Below are positions 44,634 through 53,150 of a stretch of 64,000 nt of DNA, piece by piece (positions within the stretch are counted from its first letter, which is position 1; each line of letters opens with the position of its first letter). The translations under genes were made by a program, and so were the position numbers. Source of the DNA: Neobacillus sp. PS3-12 (GTDB lineage: Bacteria > Bacillota > Bacilli > Bacillales > Cytobacillaceae). Where the stretch lies: NCBI RefSeq assembly GCF_030915385.1, contig NZ_CP133268.1, forward strand, positions 1,488,001-1,552,000, given 5' to 3'. The notes under the pieces are model-generated. The model saw only the letters and a list, made by a program, of their open reading frames with translations, ran no database searches and was not told where the DNA came from.

Positions 44634-45926
44634 TTAGTTCTTAATCCAACCCCTATAATTTGAAGCTTCAACCAGCCTTCGAATTCCTTCCATGTAAGCT
44701 GCTACTTTCATATCAACGCCATAAGTTTTTGAAGTTTGGAGGATTGTAGAAAAACTTGTTGTCATTTTCTCTTTTAATCTTTCATCTACCAGTTCTTCTG
44801 TCCAATAGTAACCTTGATTGTTTTGACACCATTCAAAATATGAAACAATAACTCCCCCTGAATTGGCCAATATGTCAGGAACGACCATGATATCTCTTTC
44901 TTTCAGGAGTTTGGCAGCATCCCTTGTTGTCGGTCCATTAGCGGCTTCTACCACAATTTTGCACTTAAGCCGATCGGCGTTTCGAGTTGTAATCTGACCG
45001 CCAATGGCAGCAGGAACAAGCACATCACATTCTTTTTCAATTAATTCCTGATTGGATATGGAGCTGTCGAATAAATTCGATACAACTCCAAACGAATCCC
45101 GACGATCCAGAAGGTAAGGAATGTCCAAACCATTCTCATCATAAATTCCACCCAGAACATCAGAAATTCCAACAACCTTAGCTCCAATGTCATATAAATA
45201 CTTTGCTAAGTAACTTCCTACATTTCCAAACCCTTGAATGATTACTCTCATATCCTTGATTGGAATATCTTTTAATTCGCTTATTAGCTGAAGCGTGTAG
45301 AACACCCCTTTTGAAGTAGCTGTTTCACGCCCATATGACCCGCCCAGCGTCAGCGGTTTTCCTGTAATGAAGTTTGGCGAATCAAATTCTCGGATATGAT
45401 CATACTCATCAAGCATCCAAGCCATTATTTGTGAGTTAGTATAAACATCTGGTGCCGGAATATCTTTTGTTGGTCCGACAATTTGACTTATTGCCCTAAC
45501 GTATCCTCTACTTAGCAGTTCTAATTCTCTTAAACTCATTTTACGTGGGTCGCAAACAATTCCTCCTTTTGCACCACCATAAGGAAGGCTGTTTATGCCA
45601 CATTTTAAGCTCATCCAGCCTGATAATGCCTTTACTTCATCAGGTGTGACATCCGGATGGAACCGGATACCTCCCTTCGTTGGACCAGTCGCATCATTGT
45701 GCTGAGCTCGATATCCGGTGAAGATTTCCGTTTTTCCATTATCCATCAGCACCGGGATTTTCACCGTTAAAAACCGAATTGGCTCTTTTAACAGTTCATA
45801 CGCTTCAACAGAATAGTTTAGAATATCCATTGCTTCTTTTAATACAGATTGAAATTCAATTAATGGATTTTCAGAAAAAGAAGATACTAAAGTCTTTTTC
45901 TTCATCTGAATTGTTCGGTCAGCCAC
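44634..45926 (-). CDS. NAD-dependent glutamate dehydrogenase (GluDH/RocG-type)
   Basis: A 430-residue Glu/Leu/Phe/Val dehydrogenase: PTKGGIRFHPDVT, PYGGAKGGIVCDP (catalytic Lys), QGFGNVGSYLAKYLYDIGAKVVGISD (dinucleotide fold). Close to RocG/GudB glutamate dehydrogenase. It would convert the glutamate made by GabT back to 2-oxoglutarate and ammonia, so the transaminase can run. Start is the GTG at 45924-45926 behind GAGGTG. A 10-bp GntR box lies 37 bp upstream. Confidence 0.9.
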   Translation of the reverse strand: MADRTIQMKKKTLVSSFSENPLIEFQSVLKEAMDILNYSVEAYELLKEPIRFLTVKIPVLMDNGKTEIFTGYRAQHNDATGPTKGGIRFHPDVTPDEVKALSGWMSLKCGINSLPYGGAKGGIVCDPRKMSLRELELLSRGYVRAISQIVGPTKDIPAPDVYTNSQIMAWMLDEYDHIREFDSPNFITGKPLTLGGSYGRETATSKGVFYTLQLISELKDIPIKDMRVIIQGFGNVGSYLAKYLYDIGAKVVGISDVLGGIYDENGLDIPYLLDRRDSFGVVSNLFDSSISNQELIEKECDVLVPAAIGGQITTRNADRLKCKIVVEAANGPTTRDAAKLLKERDIMVVPDILANSGGVIVSYFEWCQNNQGYYWTEELVDERLKEKMTTSFSTILQTSKTYGVDMKVAAYMEGIRRLVEASNYRGWIKN

Positions 45927-45962
45927 ACTAACACCTCGTCTATTTTTTCATTAAAAAACTAA

Positions 45963-45972
45963 TTGGATACAA
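45963..45972. promoter_or_regulatory. GntR-type box upstream of glutamate dehydrogenase
   Basis: TTGGATACAA occurs here, identical to the core of the two boxes upstream of the GntR gene at 53089 and 53151. Confidence 0.6.
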
Positions 45973-46054
45973 GTCTATCAACCATTAAAAACAATGATAA
46001 AAAGCCAGAAAATCCTTTACCTTGAGGAATACTCACAAGACAAATTGTTACTTA

Positions 46055-47461
46055 TTATTCAGGATTAATTTCCGTTAGTTTTACCTCTGCAAGATTCACA
46101 GATACTCTTTCTTTTCTACGATAGAACACAAAATATGCGCCGATTATCGCAGCTGTCAGGATCGAAGTCATATAGAATTGTGACTGCATGTCACTTATAA
46201 ATGCCTGAGCAGCATAGATTATCGTAACTGCGAGGATCGTTGCATAAGTTAAGTAAGGAAATAACCACATTTTCACCTTCAAAGTCCCCAGATTTTCCTT
46301 TTCCGTCTTTCTTCGTAGTTTTATATGGGAGATCGCAATAAAGACATACATAATAATCGTAACCCCCCCTGAACTATTTGCTAAAAATAAAAACAATGTA
46401 TTAGGGGATATAAATTTAAATAACGTGAACACATAAGTGAAAATTACACCTGCTACTAAAGCCCAAACAGGTATCCCTCTTTTCGTAACTTTCGACAGGA
46501 TCTTTGGAGCATCTCCTTTAGTGGCAAGAGAGTACAGCATACGAGAGCTTGTATATAGCCCGAAATTCAATACAGAAAGCAAAGAGATAAAGATGATGAT
46601 ATTCATAACTTGACCCGCTGCCGGAAGACCCGCCAAATCAAATACACTAGCAAAAGGAGTTTCAAGTAATTTTTTTGCTCCCTGTGGAATAACCATTACT
46701 AACACAGTTACAGATCCAACAAAGAAAAGCATAAGCCGCCAAACTACTGAGTTTATCGCTCTAATGATATTTTTTCCAGGATCAGTAGATTCACCAGCAG
46801 CAATGGCTGCTACTTCACTCCCTGACAGTGAAAATGTAATAAAGATTACCCCAAGTAATACTGGGGTAAATCCATGCGGAAAGAAGTTAGCGCCTGCCAT
46901 TAGCTCAGACAAACCTTGTGCTTTAACCCCAGGAACGATCCCCATCATAATCGCTGCACCTAAGCCAAGGAAAATAATGATAGCTGCTACTTTAATAAAT
47001 GCTAACCAGTATTCAAATTCTCCATATGCTTTAACTGAGAAACTATTGGTAAATGTCATAATAATAGGGAATACTACACTGCCCACCCATACAGGTATAG
47101 AAGGTACCCAGTTATGGAGCATCTGTCCTAATAAGGTTGTTTCAAAGGTAATGATAATTACCCAATTGAACCAATATAGCCAACCAATCGTAAATCCTGC
47201 CCATGGGCCGATTGCTTGATGTGCATAGGTTGAAAAAGAGCCACTATCGGGATTTACGGCAGCCATTTCTCCCAACATCCGCATAATTAACACAATCAAT
47301 AATCCCGCAATAATATAAGAGATCAATGCACCTGGTCCTGATGAAACAATCATTGATCCGCTACCCACAAATAGACCGGCCCCGATCACACCTCCAATTG
47401 AAATCATTGTTACATGCCTTGTCTGAAGACTATGTTTCAGCTCACTATTTTGATACCCCAT
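46055..47461 (-). CDS. gabP: GabP-type amino acid permease (AAT family)
   Basis: A 468-residue APC/AAT-family transporter: RHVTMISIGGVIGAGLFVGSG (helix 1 with the GxGxG substrate-binding turn), then about 12 membrane helices, and the helix 6 segment FITFSLSGSEVAAIAAGES. B. subtilis GabP has nearly the same length. It would import GABA, 5-aminovalerate or related omega-amino acids. GGAGATGTAAA precedes the ATG. A near-consensus sigma-54 promoter lies about 340 bp upstream. Confidence 0.87.
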   Translation of the reverse strand: MGYQNSELKHSLQTRHVTMISIGGVIGAGLFVGSGSMIVSSGPGALISYIIAGLLIVLIMRMLGEMAAVNPDSGSFSTYAHQAIGPWAGFTIGWLYWFNWVIIITFETTLLGQMLHNWVPSIPVWVGSVVFPIIMTFTNSFSVKAYGEFEYWLAFIKVAAIIIFLGLGAAIMMGIVPGVKAQGLSELMAGANFFPHGFTPVLLGVIFITFSLSGSEVAAIAAGESTDPGKNIIRAINSVVWRLMLFFVGSVTVLVMVIPQGAKKLLETPFASVFDLAGLPAAGQVMNIIIFISLLSVLNFGLYTSSRMLYSLATKGDAPKILSKVTKRGIPVWALVAGVIFTYVFTLFKFISPNTLFLFLANSSGGVTIIMYVFIAISHIKLRRKTEKENLGTLKVKMWLFPYLTYATILAVTIIYAAQAFISDMQSQFYMTSILTAAIIGAYFVFYRRKERVSVNLAEVKLTEINPE

Positions 47462-47798
47462 TTTACATCTCCTTTGAAAGTTCGAATTTTATACTAGATT
47501 GCACTCTTTTATAAAACCTCGTATTCTTCATTAACTGTTGCATTAACTGCCTTTCACCATGATGTAAAGGATTCGTTTCAAACAAATTGCAAGCTATGTT
47601 TTTGGTATTTTATACCGAATATTATAAATTTTCAGTCTTTTATCGACACACTTTTACACAAATAGACAGCCGGAATATAAATTCACATCATTTCCATCAC
47701 CTCATTTTTTCCTTAAACACGGTTTAAACAACAGACGCTTCTATTTACTTTTCGAAAGTGCTTTCAAATCACCAGAAAGAACTTTCTAATAATAATAC

Positions 47799-47816
47799 AT
47801 GCAAGAACTATGCCAA
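47799..47816 (-). promoter_or_regulatory. Sigma-54 promoter driving gabP
   Basis: On the minus strand TTGGCATAGTTCTTGCAT fits the sigma-54 consensus TTGGCACRNNNYTTGCWT at all positions but one. It points toward gabP, and the sigma-54 activator gene is divergent from it. Confidence 0.75.
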
Positions 47817-47878
47817 ATATCAATGTTGGTGATTTCTATGTATTTTGAGCCTTATCTATTAAATAAACGATTCATTTT

Positions 47879-47906
47879 TAAATCAAAAGTAAATATTTTT
47901 GATTTA
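47879..47906. promoter_or_regulatory. Candidate activator binding site (UAS)
   Basis: AAATCAAAA and TTTTTGATTT form an inverted repeat with a short spacer, about 65-90 bp upstream of the sigma-54 promoter, the usual distance for a bound activator. Confidence 0.45.
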
Positions 47907-47995
47907 TTTATTGATTATTAATACAATTCTGAATTATATTATAATTATAGCAAACAAAATGTATTTTGTAAAAATATGTTATTAAGGAGAAATCA

Positions 47996-49384
47996 ATGCC
48001 TATCGAACATGCTATTTTAGAGAAAATTATCGAAACTTCCAATAACAATATTACCATCACCGACGGAAAGGGGATTATTCTATATACCAATATCAATCAC
48101 TGGACTGTTTATGAAGAAGAACCCAAGCCATTTATAGGAAAGTCCATCTATGAACTTCAGGAACAAGGAATTCTTTCCCCATCCATTTCTGCCATCGTAC
48201 TTAGGGAAAAAAAACCTACACAAATTATGCAAAATACGAAGACAGGAAAAATAATCATGTCAACCGCCTATCCTATTTTCGATGATCAAGGAGAAATTAC
48301 CCGAGTCATCAGTTATGCCATCGATCAGACAGAAATTAAAATCCTTCAAGAGCAATATGAACAATTAGAGGGAAAATTGAAAGGTTACCAAACAGAGGTG
48401 GAGGATCTAAGAGAAAAAGAAGGGGCACTCTATCGAAGTAAGGAAATGCAACAAATCGCCAAAACGATACAACGGGTGGCCAACACAGATGCCACTGTAT
48501 TGATGCTGGGAGAGTCAGGTGTCGGAAAAAGTATGTTTGCAAGAAAGCTTCATGCTCAAAGCCACCGCCATAAAGAACCGTTTATTGAAGTAAATTGCAG
48601 CACAATTCCTTCAAGTTTATTTGAATCAGAAATGTTCGGTTATGAATCAGGATCCTTTACAGGGGCACAAAAGAAAGGGAAACAGGGATTAATCGAACAA
48701 GCACATAATGGAACGTTGTTTTTGGATGAAATTGGAGAACTACCTTTATCCATGCAGGCAAAATTATTAAAGGTATTACAAGAAAAAAGGTTTATGAGAA
48801 TCGGTGGAAATAAAGAGCAGCATGCTGATTTTAGGCTGGTGACTGCAACTAATAAAGACTTGGAGGGAATGGTTCAAAAAGGTGAATTTCGTTTGGACCT
48901 ATATTACAGATTAAATGTAATTCCACTATATATTCCCCCTTTACGAGTTCGTAAGGAAGATATTTCATTTTTGATCAATCATTTTATTGATTTAATTAAT
49001 AAGAAATATAAAACTACAAAAAAATTACACCCTTCAACATATGAAATACTGCTGGTATATAAATGGCCTGGTAATGTCCGTGAGTTAGAGAATTTAGTCG
49101 AAAGGCTCATTTTAACCACTGAAGATCCCATTATCCAGCCAAATTCCCTGCCTTCATACATTATCGGCCAGGCAACAACCAACAAAGAGGATATTTCCCT
49201 GATTGAACAATTTTTTATCGAAGAAGACCAAAATCTTAAAACCATAATGGAACGCGTGGAAAAATGGATGATTTTAAAAGCCTATGAAAAATGTAAATCC
49301 ACCTATGAAATGGCAAAACATCTTGGTATCAGTCAGCCTTCTGTCATTCGTAAACTAAAAAAATATAAAGAAACCGTCAATTGA
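47996..49384 (+). CDS. PAS-domain sigma-54-dependent transcriptional activator
   Basis: A 462-residue bacterial enhancer-binding protein. N-terminal PAS (about 5-115; NITITDGKGIILYTN, STAYPIFDDQG), coiled-coil linker, AAA+ domain (about 145-385; Walker A GESGVGKS, loop GSFTGA that contacts sigma-54, Walker B TLFLDEIGEL), and C-terminal Fis-type HTH (TYEMAKHLGISQPSVIRKLK). It resembles RocR/YplP-like Bacillus activators. It is divergent from gabP and should activate the gabP and gabTD promoters on an unidentified signal sensed by PAS. AAGGAG precedes the ATG. Confidence 0.9.
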   Translation: MPIEHAILEKIIETSNNNITITDGKGIILYTNINHWTVYEEEPKPFIGKSIYELQEQGILSPSISAIVLREKKPTQIMQNTKTGKIIMSTAYPIFDDQGEITRVISYAIDQTEIKILQEQYEQLEGKLKGYQTEVEDLREKEGALYRSKEMQQIAKTIQRVANTDATVLMLGESGVGKSMFARKLHAQSHRHKEPFIEVNCSTIPSSLFESEMFGYESGSFTGAQKKGKQGLIEQAHNGTLFLDEIGELPLSMQAKLLKVLQEKRFMRIGGNKEQHADFRLVTATNKDLEGMVQKGEFRLDLYYRLNVIPLYIPPLRVRKEDISFLINHFIDLINKKYKTTKKLHPSTYEILLVYKWPGNVRELENLVERLILTTEDPIIQPNSLPSYIIGQATTNKEDISLIEQFFIEEDQNLKTIMERVEKWMILKAYEKCKSTYEMAKHLGISQPSVIRKLKKYKETVN

Positions 49385-49420
49385 TGAGTCATTCGGGTGA
49401 AAAGATGGATGAAAAAGAGA

Positions 49421-49497
49421 GGGTCTGCCCCTTTTTACCCAATATACAGCAAAAGACTTTTTGCAATATATTAAGTAAAAAAGCGATGGGCAGACCC
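49421..49497. repeat. 77-bp imperfect palindrome
   Basis: Perfect 10-bp ends GGGTCTGCCC and GGGCAGACCC, followed inward by CTTTTTAC/GTAAAAAAG and AATATA/TATATT arms. It lies between convergent genes. A long stem without a strong T tract is more like a short repeat element than a plain terminator. Confidence 0.65.
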
Positions 49498-49512
49498 AAA
49501 AATGTATTAATT

Positions 49513-50451
49513 TTACTGCACAAATCGTCCGCGTTGACGCAGCAATTCACGGTTTAAGTTAGGATCCTTTTCAAACGCAGCACGACCGTGCACCCAGAAA
49601 ATATTATTAATGACAACAAGATCCCCGACAGGAAGCTTTAATTCGATTACACTTTTATCATTTTCCAAAGAATTAGACAGGGAGTGTAAATACTTTGCCT
49701 CGTTAATTGTTTCTGGATATACGAACTGATCGATGAAACAAATACCTGGCTTGTTATTATAATTAAAGAAAGTCACCCGTTCAATCTCTTGGCTTACTTG
49801 TTTACTGTTTGGGGCCTTATAGGTGAATTTATGACTTGCTAATGGATGACTTGTATAAACATCAAGTTCTTTCCAATCATCAAGGTGCAACAGTCTAGAT
49901 TCGCCGCCACAAGCATTTTGTTCTACCATTTTCATCATTAACAGCCAATCGGTTGGCTCATCTACAAACGTGCCATCCGTATGGAATGTAAACAAACGGT
50001 AAGCCTGGCGTAAATAGGAATCGCTGTTGTCGGTATCTTTTACACTGAATCGTGCGTAGTATTTTCCGGTCATTGCATCAAAATTTGGTGTACCAATCAA
50101 ATGTGAAATTGCTGTGGAAAAAATGACAAATTCATCAGTATTCTCAGTAACTCCCTGCAAGCCTAATGTAAAACCTCCTGAATCTCGATCATGAATAATG
50201 CTCCTGAGCAGTTCCCCAAACTCTTCTCCTACTTGATCCAGTAAATATGAGGCTACTAAATGGCGTGCATACGGAGTGTATTCTAAATGTTGAACAGAAC
50301 AACTCTCCTTCTTCACTGTGGCAAGAAAGTTGGCAATACTTTGTTCGGATAATTCGATGTGGTACAAGCGGTTTGTTTGCGGATGCACCTTTACTTCATA
50401 GTTTTCTTTTACCATTTCAAACTTTGCGTTCGTTTTTTCCATCATTCTCAT
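49513..50451 (-). CDS. glaH: GlaH/CsiD: glutarate 2-hydroxylase (2-oxoglutarate/Fe(II) dioxygenase)
   Basis: A 312-residue CsiD-family dioxygenase. The facial triad is visible as HxD in LFTFHTDGTFVDEP (near residue 167) and the distal His in NNIFWVHGRAAF (near residue 290), with Arg 15 residues later for 2-oxoglutarate. GlaH hydroxylates glutarate to L-2-hydroxyglutarate while decarboxylating 2-oxoglutarate to succinate. GGGAGGAAG precedes the ATG. A terminator-like hairpin separates it from the DUF3870 gene upstream, so it has its own promoter. Confidence 0.92.
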   Translation of the reverse strand: MRMMEKTNAKFEMVKENYEVKVHPQTNRLYHIELSEQSIANFLATVKKESCSVQHLEYTPYARHLVASYLLDQVGEEFGELLRSIIHDRDSGGFTLGLQGVTENTDEFVIFSTAISHLIGTPNFDAMTGKYYARFSVKDTDNSDSYLRQAYRLFTFHTDGTFVDEPTDWLLMMKMVEQNACGGESRLLHLDDWKELDVYTSHPLASHKFTYKAPNSKQVSQEIERVTFFNYNNKPGICFIDQFVYPETINEAKYLHSLSNSLENDKSVIELKLPVGDLVVINNIFWVHGRAAFEKDPNLNRELLRQRGRFVQ

Positions 50452-50810
50452 GTTTCTTCCTCCCGTTTTAAATAAAATAGATAATATTTTTAACAGGAAA
50501 TATAAAAAGCCAGTTGTAAAAGAATCCCTAACAAATTAGGAACTTTCTTTACACAACTGGCTTTTATTCACTTCACCGCTCTACGGAAGTAGAGTCACAG
50601 TGAATATACAGTCTTCTGTTATTTATTTTCCCATTTTCCAATATTTACAACTGTTCACGTTTTTGAAAAGGCAATTTTCTAAAGGTAACATGTTATAAAT
50701 AATAATATAAACAGTGTAACAAGTTTGTTTTGTGTTGTCAAATTGTTTTAAATTTTACAAATATTTTCTTTAAAAATTAACCTCTATCAATTGCCTATCA
50801 AACAATTTCT
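50452..50810. other. Intergenic region upstream of glaH
   Basis: 359 bp with two hairpins and no gene. The first (50503-50570) terminates lhgO-DUF3870. The second (50565-50606) pairs ATTCAC/GTGAAT around CTCTAC/GTAGAG. The promoter of glaH should be between 50452 and 50505. No sigma-54 consensus or 12-bp box was seen. Confidence 0.55.
50503..50570 (-). terminator. Terminator between the DUF3870 gene and glaH
   Basis: AAAGCCAGTTGT and ACAACTGGCTTT form a 12-bp stem with an internal TAA/TTA sub-stem, and the minus strand ends in TTTTTATAT. Confidence 0.7.
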
Positions 50811-51134
50811 CTACTTTTCCAATCTGATTTGCTGATAATGGAGTTCGAGATCTTTTAGTGCGGCTATAAGCGCATTGGCACCCTTGCCGCGATAATACGT
50901 TTGGATGGCTGCAATTGCTTCATCTGCACCATCTTTTAAGCAGAAACCCTTTAGTAGATTTCCTATGAATTGCCGTCCATGTTCAGTAGCTAAGGTACAG
51001 GAGGCATCAAGGATCACCCCATATTTTTTATCAACTTCCACTGTGAGCGTTAATGTTTCAAATACATTCTTTGCTGCCATTCCTTGAGGTAAACGGGCGT
51101 GTCCGGCAATAAAAAGAGTTTTGCCATTGATCAT
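50811..51134 (-). CDS. DUF3870 protein between lhgO and glaH
   Basis: A 107-residue protein close to the DUF3870 family: LFIAGHARLPQGMAAKNVFETLTLTVEVDKKYGVILDASCTLATEHGR and a C-terminal helix. The fold and function are unknown. The only Cys residues are CTLATEHGRQF and FCLKDG. It lies 30 bp downstream of lhgO on the same strand. Its place in a glutarate gene set suggests a helper in L-2-hydroxyglutarate handling; this is inference. Confidence 0.7.
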   Translation of the reverse strand: MINGKTLFIAGHARLPQGMAAKNVFETLTLTVEVDKKYGVILDASCTLATEHGRQFIGNLLKGFCLKDGADEAIAAIQTYYRGKGANALIAALKDLELHYQQIRLEK

Positions 51135-51163
51135 ATGAATCTACCTCTTTCATTAAAAGTAAT

Positions 51164-52381
51164 TTAAACAATTTGTGCCTTTTCTATCAATCTTGTTTGT
51201 GCAGGAATACGTCTTACTATTTCTTTACCAATTTCAATAGAAGCAGTTGCAGCAGGCGATGGCGCATTACACACATGTATGGAGCGTTTCCCCATTACAA
51301 TATGGAAATCGTCTACCATATTCCCATCATATTTCAATGCCTGGGCACGAACACCAGCAGGTGCAGGGATCAGATCATCTTCGCAAATTTCCGGAATTAA
51401 TTCCTGGAGACTTTTCGTAAACGCACTTTTGCTAAAGGAGCGGACATATTCCTCCATTCCCTCTCTCATAAATTTTCCTGCAAGTTTCCAAAAACCTCCA
51501 TAGCTTAAAACTTCGGCGAGATCTTTTGCATTAAAATCTGTTTTTTTGTATCCTTCTCGCTTAAAGCTTAATACTGCGTTTGGACCGGCATCCACCTCAC
51601 CACTGATCATCCGGGTAAAGTGAACTCCCAAGAAAGGAAATTTAGGATTTGGTACCGGGTAGATAAGGTTCCTTACCAAATACCGTTTTTCCGGTTTTAA
51701 CTTGTAATATTCTCCACGAAACGGAACAATCTTCATATCAGTTTTGTACCCGGCCGCAGCTGCCACTCGGTCACTATGTAATCCCGCACAGTTAATGACC
51801 ATGTTTGCTTTTATTGTACCACGTGAGGTTTCAATAGTAACCTGATCTTGCTCCTCTTGTATCTTTTCTGCTTTTGTATTCAACAGAATTTCGCCGCCAT
51901 GTAATCTAATAATATCAGCAAACTTTTCACTAACCTGGCGATAATTTACAATGCCTGCCATCGGGACACGTATTGCACCAAGGCCGTTGACATGCGGCTC
52001 AATTTCCGCTAAATGGTCTGGATCTATTCGAGATATATTTAGACCATTTTCCAATCCTCGATTAAATAAATGATCAAGCAACGGAATTTCTTCCTGCTTC
52101 GTTGCAACAATTACTTTTCCGCAAATATCATGTTCAATCCCATGCAACTGGCAGAATTCTCTCATCGATTGGCTGCCTTGTTTAGCAAAGCGTGCTTTAA
52201 AACTGCCAGGTTTATAATAAATTCCGGAATGAATAACTCCGCTATTATGACCTGTTTGGTGATTAGCAACAGCAGACTCCTTTTCTAAAACTATTACTTT
52301 TGCGTTTGGAAAACGCTGATATATTGCCATTCCTGTTGATAGACCTACAATTCCTCCCCCAATGATAGCAAAATCAAACAT
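51164..52381 (-). CDS. lhgO: LhgO: L-2-hydroxyglutarate oxidase/dehydrogenase
   Basis: A 405-residue FAD enzyme of the DAO family: FAIIGGGIVGLSTGMAIYQRFP (FAD-binding GxGxxG), LEKE, NSGVIHSGIYYKPGSFKA, a conserved hydroxyglutarate-oxidase block, and CNAPSPAATASIEIG at the end. LhgO oxidises L-2-hydroxyglutarate to 2-oxoglutarate and passes electrons to the quinone pool. AAAGGAGG precedes the ATG. It follows the GntR gene by 14 bp, so the two are one transcript. Confidence 0.92.
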   Translation of the reverse strand: MFDFAIIGGGIVGLSTGMAIYQRFPNAKVIVLEKESAVANHQTGHNSGVIHSGIYYKPGSFKARFAKQGSQSMREFCQLHGIEHDICGKVIVATKQEEIPLLDHLFNRGLENGLNISRIDPDHLAEIEPHVNGLGAIRVPMAGIVNYRQVSEKFADIIRLHGGEILLNTKAEKIQEEQDQVTIETSRGTIKANMVINCAGLHSDRVAAAAGYKTDMKIVPFRGEYYKLKPEKRYLVRNLIYPVPNPKFPFLGVHFTRMISGEVDAGPNAVLSFKREGYKKTDFNAKDLAEVLSYGGFWKLAGKFMREGMEEYVRSFSKSAFTKSLQELIPEICEDDLIPAPAGVRAQALKYDGNMVDDFHIVMGKRSIHVCNAPSPAATASIEIGKEIVRRIPAQTRLIEKAQIV

Positions 52382-52395
52382 TTACTATTCCTCCT

Positions 52396-53067
52396 TTATT
52401 CTCCCACATCTTTGATTTTGATTTCTTCCATATACTGAATCAGGTTATTCTTAGTACGCAAAATATGGTATTCCACTGCAGCCCGTAATTCAGCGGGATC
52501 TCCCCTTAATGCCGCTTCATATATCATCCTGTGCTCCCGCTGTGTTTCCGGGTAATAATTAACGAGCAGATTCGGTGCAATGGGTGAAATACCGAGCGTT
52601 TCCACTATTTTTTCCACCCTCGTCCATGGACAGCCTACCCTCAATGTTTCATGAAAAGCGGAATTAAGCTGGATGTATTGGTCATTTGTTGCATCGGTTA
52701 TTTTCATCCCTTCCATTCTATCGAGAATATCCTTTAGTTGTTTTTTATCCTTTTCTGTTAAAAAGGGAAGAGATTTTTCAACAGCCAACCCCTCTAATAA
52801 AGCACGAGTATGGTAGATTTCTTCTATATTATCCTTGGTAATTGGGGTAACAATTGCACCTTTATGAGGTACCAGCTCAACTAAGCCTTCCATCTGAAGC
52901 TGTGTTAAGGCCTCTCGTATCGGCATACGACTCACTTTCAGTCTATCCGCCCATTCTTCTTGGATAAGACGATCCCCTTTTTTCAATTTCCCGCTCATAA
53001 TGGCTTTTCTTAGATTTTTGGTTACATAACTTACTACTGTTGACTTATCCTCGCTAATATTGCTCAT
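52396..53067 (-). CDS. GntR/FCD-family regulator (CsiR-like) of the glutarate genes
   Basis: A 223-residue GntR protein: winged HTH (KGDRLIQEEWADRLKVSRMPIREALTQLQMEGLVELVPHKGAIV) and an all-helical FCD effector domain (EIYHTRALLEGLAVE). It is equivalent in position and family to E. coli CsiR, which controls csiD-lhgO-gabDTP and responds to glutarate. Two mirror-image 12-bp boxes lie upstream, and a third copy of the core precedes glutamate dehydrogenase. Confidence 0.87.
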   Translation of the reverse strand: MSNISEDKSTVVSYVTKNLRKAIMSGKLKKGDRLIQEEWADRLKVSRMPIREALTQLQMEGLVELVPHKGAIVTPITKDNIEEIYHTRALLEGLAVEKSLPFLTEKDKKQLKDILDRMEGMKITDATNDQYIQLNSAFHETLRVGCPWTRVEKIVETLGISPIAPNLLVNYYPETQREHRMIYEAALRGDPAELRAAVEYHILRTKNNLIQYMEEIKIKDVGE

Positions 53068-53088
53068 CTGTTATCCACCCTTTTTAAT

Positions 53089-53100
53089 ATTGGATACAAT
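53089..53100. promoter_or_regulatory. Operator half/box 1 upstream of the GntR gene
   Basis: ATTGGATACAAT, 22 bp upstream of the GntR start. Exact reverse complement of box 2. Confidence 0.6.
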
Positions 53101-53150
53101 TTAAATAAATTATATAAGAATATTTCGAATTTTTCAATAGATATTGTAAA

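Larger units (their letters stand above)
47462..47995. other. Divergent regulatory region between gabP and the sigma-54 activator
   Basis: 534 bp without a convincing gene. It holds the sigma-54 promoter for gabP (47799-47816), a probable UAS (47879-47906), and the promoter of the activator gene. The DNA upstream of gabP would be a 330-nt leader. Confidence 0.6.

Noticed and set aside
47758..47775. Second sigma-54-like sequence and a cre-like sequence near 47755
   Set aside because: The first keeps only the GG/GC dinucleotides; the second has CA instead of the central CG. The promoter at 47799 is far better.
52396..53067. FadR itself, based on GntR/FCD domains
   Set aside because: Domain family matches but neighbourhood is glutarate genes, not fatty-acid genes.
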